64,000 bases of DNA from CBDCYS01 sp965226245 (GTDB taxonomy: Bacteria; Acidobacteriota; Terriglobia; Bryobacterales; UBA6623), in contig CBDDCL010000015.1 in assembly GCA_965226245.1 (NCBI GenBank), forward strand, positions 5,084,001-5,148,000, given 5' to 3'. The notes under the pieces were generated by a model, which did no database searches, was not told the origin of the DNA, and saw only the letters and a program-made list of their open reading frames with translations. The position numbers and the translations under genes were made by a program. This document shows positions 61,304-64,000 of the stretch, piece after piece. The stretch's first letter is position 1; every line of letters starts with the position of its first letter.

Positions 61304-62533
61304 GTATATCGTTTCATTAAAAGATACACCATCTCAGGCGGCCTCGAGCGCCTCGAACTTGCCCCAGCGGTGAACGACTGGAGCGGCATTGATCTCCGCG
61401 ATTCCCAGCAGGATTCGTTCTCGAAGCTCCGCCCAGGACTCCACTCGAATGCCCTTGAGAAAGGTGCGCGCCATCTTCCCAAACAGGGTCTCGACAATGT
61501 TGAGCCAAGACCCGTGGGTGGGCGTATGTACGTATTTGAAGCGGTTCGGACGCGTCGCCAAATAGGCCTTTGTCTCCTTGGATATGTGAGCGGAATGATT
61601 GTCCAAGATCAATCGGATGGTGCATTCGGCCGGGTAGGTTTGGTCCAGATCCTTCAGCAATAAGATGAATTCCCGGCTGCGGTGGCGCCGCTCCACCCGC
61701 GCCGTCACGCGGCCGTCGTGCAAGTCCAGCGCCGCCAGAATCGAGCAAGTCCCCAGACGTTTGTATTCGTGATCGCGGGCCACACAAGGATGCCGCCCCG
61801 GCACCGGCGGCAGGTCCGGCGCGGTGTTGGCGATCGCTTGCACGCCGGGCTTTTCGTCCACCGAAACCGTGATCACGCCCGGCGAGGGGCCGCCCTCGCC
61901 AGAGCTTTCATTTTGCAGCGCCACCTCGCGGTAGACCAGCAGCACCTGCCGCATCTTGGACTCGAAATCCGGGTCGCGGCGCTCCAGGTAGTATTTCACC
62001 TTCTCCGGATGCAGCGGCTGGGCGGCCAGAATCCGGTGAACCGTCGCTTTAGCCGCTTGGGCCAGGGCCGGATAGCCCGCTTCCACGGCATGCTGGCGGA
62101 CGTGCCGCGCGAGCGCGCTGCGGGTCCACAACTCGGCGGCGTATCCCAGTTCCTTGGGTTTGCAGCAGGCCAAGTGCACCACCCAGGCCTTGGCCTCTTC
62201 GCTAATGCGGGGCTCGTAGGGACGATGATAGGCGTCCTTGAGGGCCGCTTCCACCCCCATGGCGAGGGCTCGCTCGATCCATTTGGCAACGCTCTTGCGG
62301 GTCATCTTCACGGCCCGCATAATCTCGGCGATGGTCTCGCCGCCATGATAACGCCACAGAATCTCGGCGCGTTGCACCTCCCGAGCCGGAGCCTTGCGGG
62401 AACGACGCAGCCGCTTCAGATGTTGCACCTCTTCGGGAGTGAGAACCAGTGGGGGACGCTTCGATTTTCCTGCCATGCAACCAGTCTAGCAAAAAACATT
62501 GTCCTATGGTTATGTTTTAATGAAACGTTATAC
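61304..62533 (-). mobile_element. IS630-family insertion sequence (1230 bp)
   Basis: The terminal inverted repeats are GTATATCGTTTCATTAAAA and GTATAACGTTTCATTAAAA (one mismatch), flanked by the TA duplication (61302-61303 and 62534-62535) typical of IS630. It contains one transposase gene. Confidence 0.92.
61334..62476 (-). CDS. IS630 family transposase
   Basis: 380 residues. The N-terminal helix-turn-helix region (LRRSRKAPAREVQRAEILWR, TIAEIMRAVKMTRKSVAKWI) is followed by the DDE core: VSVDEKPGVQAI (first Asp), LILDNHSAHISKE (second Asp) and HGSWLNIVETLFGKM (Glu). All three catalytic residues are present and the frame is undamaged, so the element may be active. The ATG at 62476 lies about 57 bases inside the right end. 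Confidence 0.95.
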   Translation of the reverse strand: MAGKSKRPPLVLTPEEVQHLKRLRRSRKAPAREVQRAEILWRYHGGETIAEIMRAVKMTRKSVAKWIERALAMGVEAALKDAYHRPYEPRISEEAKAWVVHLACCKPKELGYAAELWTRSALARHVRQHAVEAGYPALAQAAKATVHRILAAQPLHPEKVKYYLERRDPDFESKMRQVLLVYREVALQNESSGEGGPSPGVITVSVDEKPGVQAIANTAPDLPPVPGRHPCVARDHEYKRLGTCSILAALDLHDGRVTARVERRHRSREFILLLKDLDQTYPAECTIRLILDNHSAHISKETKAYLATRPNRFKYVHTPTHGSWLNIVETLFGKMARTFLKGIRVESWAELRERILLGIAEINAAPVVHRWGKFEALEAA

Positions 62534-62947
62534 TAGTCTCTTCAGTCTGACCTTTTCAATGGCGTTGGTGATAGCCCGATAGAGGGTCTTCGGCGTCATG
62601 ACCTCGGGCGCCACGGCATCTTTGATCATGTAATCCTGTGCGCCCCGTTTCATCGCCTCGACCGCCACTGCCTCGTTGCCAGCGCCGGTAAGAACGATGA
62701 TAGGAACGTCATTGCCGAGCGTGCGAATCGAAGCGAGCACCTCCAGACCATCGTGTTCTCCGAGACGATAGTCGAGCAACAGGCAATCGGTCTTCTCCGC
62801 GGCCAAGGCTTGCTGACCACTCTCCGCGTCCAAGCAGTGAGCGAATTCAACCTGAAATTCGGGAATCTTGTTCAAGAGACGCCGCAGGAGTTCAGCATCC
62901 GCGGGGTTGTCGTCGATCAGCAGAATCTTCAGTGTTTGCCCGCTCAT
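62534..62947 (-). pseudogene. Receiver domain half of the receiver-kinase hybrid
   Basis: 138 residues of a CheY-like receiver: ILLIDDNPADAELLRRLL, phosphoacceptor in CLLLDYRLGEHDG, IIVLTGAG and the lysine in MIKDAV. It ends AIEKVRLKRL at the IS630 insertion; the last valine is encoded across the element border. Ancestrally it continued into the kinase half at 61303. Expressed alone it would be a free receiver lacking its output. Its ATG lies three bases from the stop of the upstream response regulator gene. Confidence 0.88.
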
Positions 62948-62949
62948 GG

Positions 62950-63417
62950 CTAGTCGCCTGTGTGGGGAGGGAGCACAACGAGCTTCAGCCAGTAGGCGCC
63001 CAATTGCTCCAAGGCGGCGACGAAGGCGTGGACCTCGATGGGCTTCTGGATGAATGAGTTGCAGCCCAGCTTGTAGCTCCGCACGACGTCCTCTTCCTGC
63101 CGCGACGTAGTGAGCACGACGACGGGAATGGTGTCCAGGTTAGAGTCAGCCTTCATACGCTCAAGAACCTGTTTCCCGTCGAGCCTTGGCATGTTCAAGT
63201 CCAACAGAACGAGGTCAGGCTCAGGGCACGCTGCCCGGTCCGTGAACTTCTCGCGCTGAAGGAGATAATCCATCGCTTCCTCGCCATCCGAGACAACGCG
63301 CAAGTCACACTGAATCACACCCCTAGCGAGTGCCCGACGGGTGAGGTTCTGGTCAGCCGGATTGTCTTCAACCAGCAAGACGGTCGCGGCACGAACTTGC
63401 TCGCCTCGCTGCATCAT
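62950..63417 (-). CDS. Rcp1-type response regulator
   Basis: 155 residues, a single receiver domain with no DNA-binding output: VLLVEDNPADQNLTRRAL, phosphoacceptor in LVLLDLNMPRLDGKQVL, VVVLTTSRQEEDV (Thr switch) and FIQKPIEVHAF (Lys-Pro). The LNMPR and TTS-EE-D patterns are typical of Rcp1-like regulators paired with phytochrome-type kinases. The gene overlaps the upstream histidine kinase fragment by four bases and is followed at once by the receiver-kinase hybrid, so the original operon was kinase, Rcp1-type regulator, hybrid kinase. Confidence 0.92.
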   Translation of the reverse strand: MMQRGEQVRAATVLLVEDNPADQNLTRRALARGVIQCDLRVVSDGEEAMDYLLQREKFTDRAACPEPDLVLLDLNMPRLDGKQVLERMKADSNLDTIPVVVLTTSRQEEDVVRSYKLGCNSFIQKPIEVHAFVAALEQLGAYWLKLVVLPPHTGD

Positions 63418-63716
63418 GATTGCTCCAATTCCTTACCGGCGTTTGGGAGGGTGAACTTGAAATGAGCGCCTTCGGCGGGTCTCGATTCCACCCAAGTCCT
63501 GCCCCCGTGGCGCTCAACGCTTTTGCGGCAGATGGCCAGCCCGATGCCCGTCCCTGGATACTCGGTGAGCCCATGCAAACGTTTGAAGGGCTCGAAAATC
63601 TGCTCGGCATATTCTAGCTTGAGCCCAATTCCGTTATCGCGAACACCCAGTGTCCAAACATCGCCGGTTTGCTGCACCGTCGTTTGGGCTTGCCCCCTGG
63701 GGTGAGACAAATAGTT
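63414..63716 (-). pseudogene. C-terminal ATPase fragment of a histidine kinase
   Basis: It reads GDVWTLGVRDNGIGLKLEYA (G1), IFEPFKRLHGLTEYPGTGIG, GLAICRKSVERHGGRTWVES and GAHFKFTLPNAGKELEQS. H-box and N-box are missing; the upstream sequence (SHPRGQAQTTVQQ) does not fit the family and an unrelated segment starts near 63717. It is probably the end of a phytochrome-like kinase cut by another insertion whose body lies beyond the window. Confidence 0.75.
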
Positions 63717-64000
63717 TAGACACAGTTGACCGTTCGCTGGTTTTTGCTGGCCAGCGGCGGCCCTTTGCTTCATAATAGCTCCCGGTTGGTGAAGCGGAGG
63801 CGGGCTCTGCGGGAGCGCAACCCGCCAAGGAATAACCAACTGGAAACTCATCGAGACGATGGGCCGGGGCGTGAAGCCGTCCGCTTCGCGCCCCACTCCT
63901 GCACAAACCCAGTCCATCGGATCGAAAGATTTCCCCATGCCTCAGAAAACTCCTTCCGCCACTGCCGCCGAATCCGCTGGCGGCGCTCCCAGCTTCTGCT
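63717..64000. other. Window end, unassigned sequence
   Basis: A plus-strand frame from about 63858 (ETMGRGVKPSASRPTPAQ, then MPQKTPSATAAESAGG at 63938) is open to the window end and may be the start of a gene, but I cannot assign it. GTTTAGACACAGTTGACCG near 63714 might be the end of another insertion sequence. Confidence 0.25.

Overview
The window looks like a piece of an acidobacterial genome, most likely the Bryobacterales/Solibacterales side. The grounds are high GC, a protein with the Solibacter-type TIGR03437 region, a large Oar-like TonB-dependent receptor, a DUF1592-DUF1552-ankyrin operon, two Ser/Thr kinases carrying TolB-type propellers, and interspersed hairpin repeats like those common in that group. 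This assignment is inferred from gene content; no rRNA or tRNA gene was seen.

Layout. 1-3.4 kb: 3' part of a membrane Ser/Thr kinase with a dCache-like sensor, an isocitrate dehydrogenase-family gene and an ECF sigma factor. 3.7-5.7 kb: a small gene split by an intact IS1595-family element, then a 188-bp MITE abutting a ribbon-helix-helix gene. 6-16.9 kb: the Oar-like receptor, a graveyard of gene remnants, a beta-propeller/tetrahaem cytochrome pair, the TIGR03437 protein, pdxS-pdxT and an arsC-like phosphatase. 16.9-23.5 kb: a second beta-propeller and the DUF1592/DUF1552/ankyrin operon. 24-27 kb: a kinase-TolB gene. 27-32.5 kb: IS1380 debris, repeats and a two-gene molybdenum hydroxylase cluster hit by an IS1380 derivative. 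32.6-38.1 kb: a Gfo/Idh/MocA oxidoreductase and an ABC transporter whose permease is split by the second IS1595 copy. 38-49 kb: a NicO/UreH-like transporter, PolX, a cytochrome c, an SGNH hydrolase, a truncated IlvD/Edd dehydratase, a cold-shock protein, an acetyltransferase, a sodium:solute symporter and an esterase. 49-60 kb: an HD-GYP/GAF/GGDEF protein, uvrB, a second kinase-TolB gene broken by a third, partial IS1595 copy, then obg-nadD. 60-64 kb: a phytochrome-type two-component cluster split by an IS630 element.

What stands out is genome decay and mobile DNA. At least eight insertion or MITE-like elements are present, and for four of them the ancestral reading frame can be rebuilt exactly from target duplications. 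A dispersed family of short hairpins with GNRA-type tetraloops occurs at seven loci, twice as inverted twins resembling REPINs. Five genes or remnants are disrupted by a one-base change in a homopolymer, so either the assembly has indel errors or gene loss is under way. I found no CRISPR array and no convincing new defence system. The best candidates for something undescribed are the GNRA hairpin/REPIN-like family and the beta-propeller/tetrahaem cytochrome pair.
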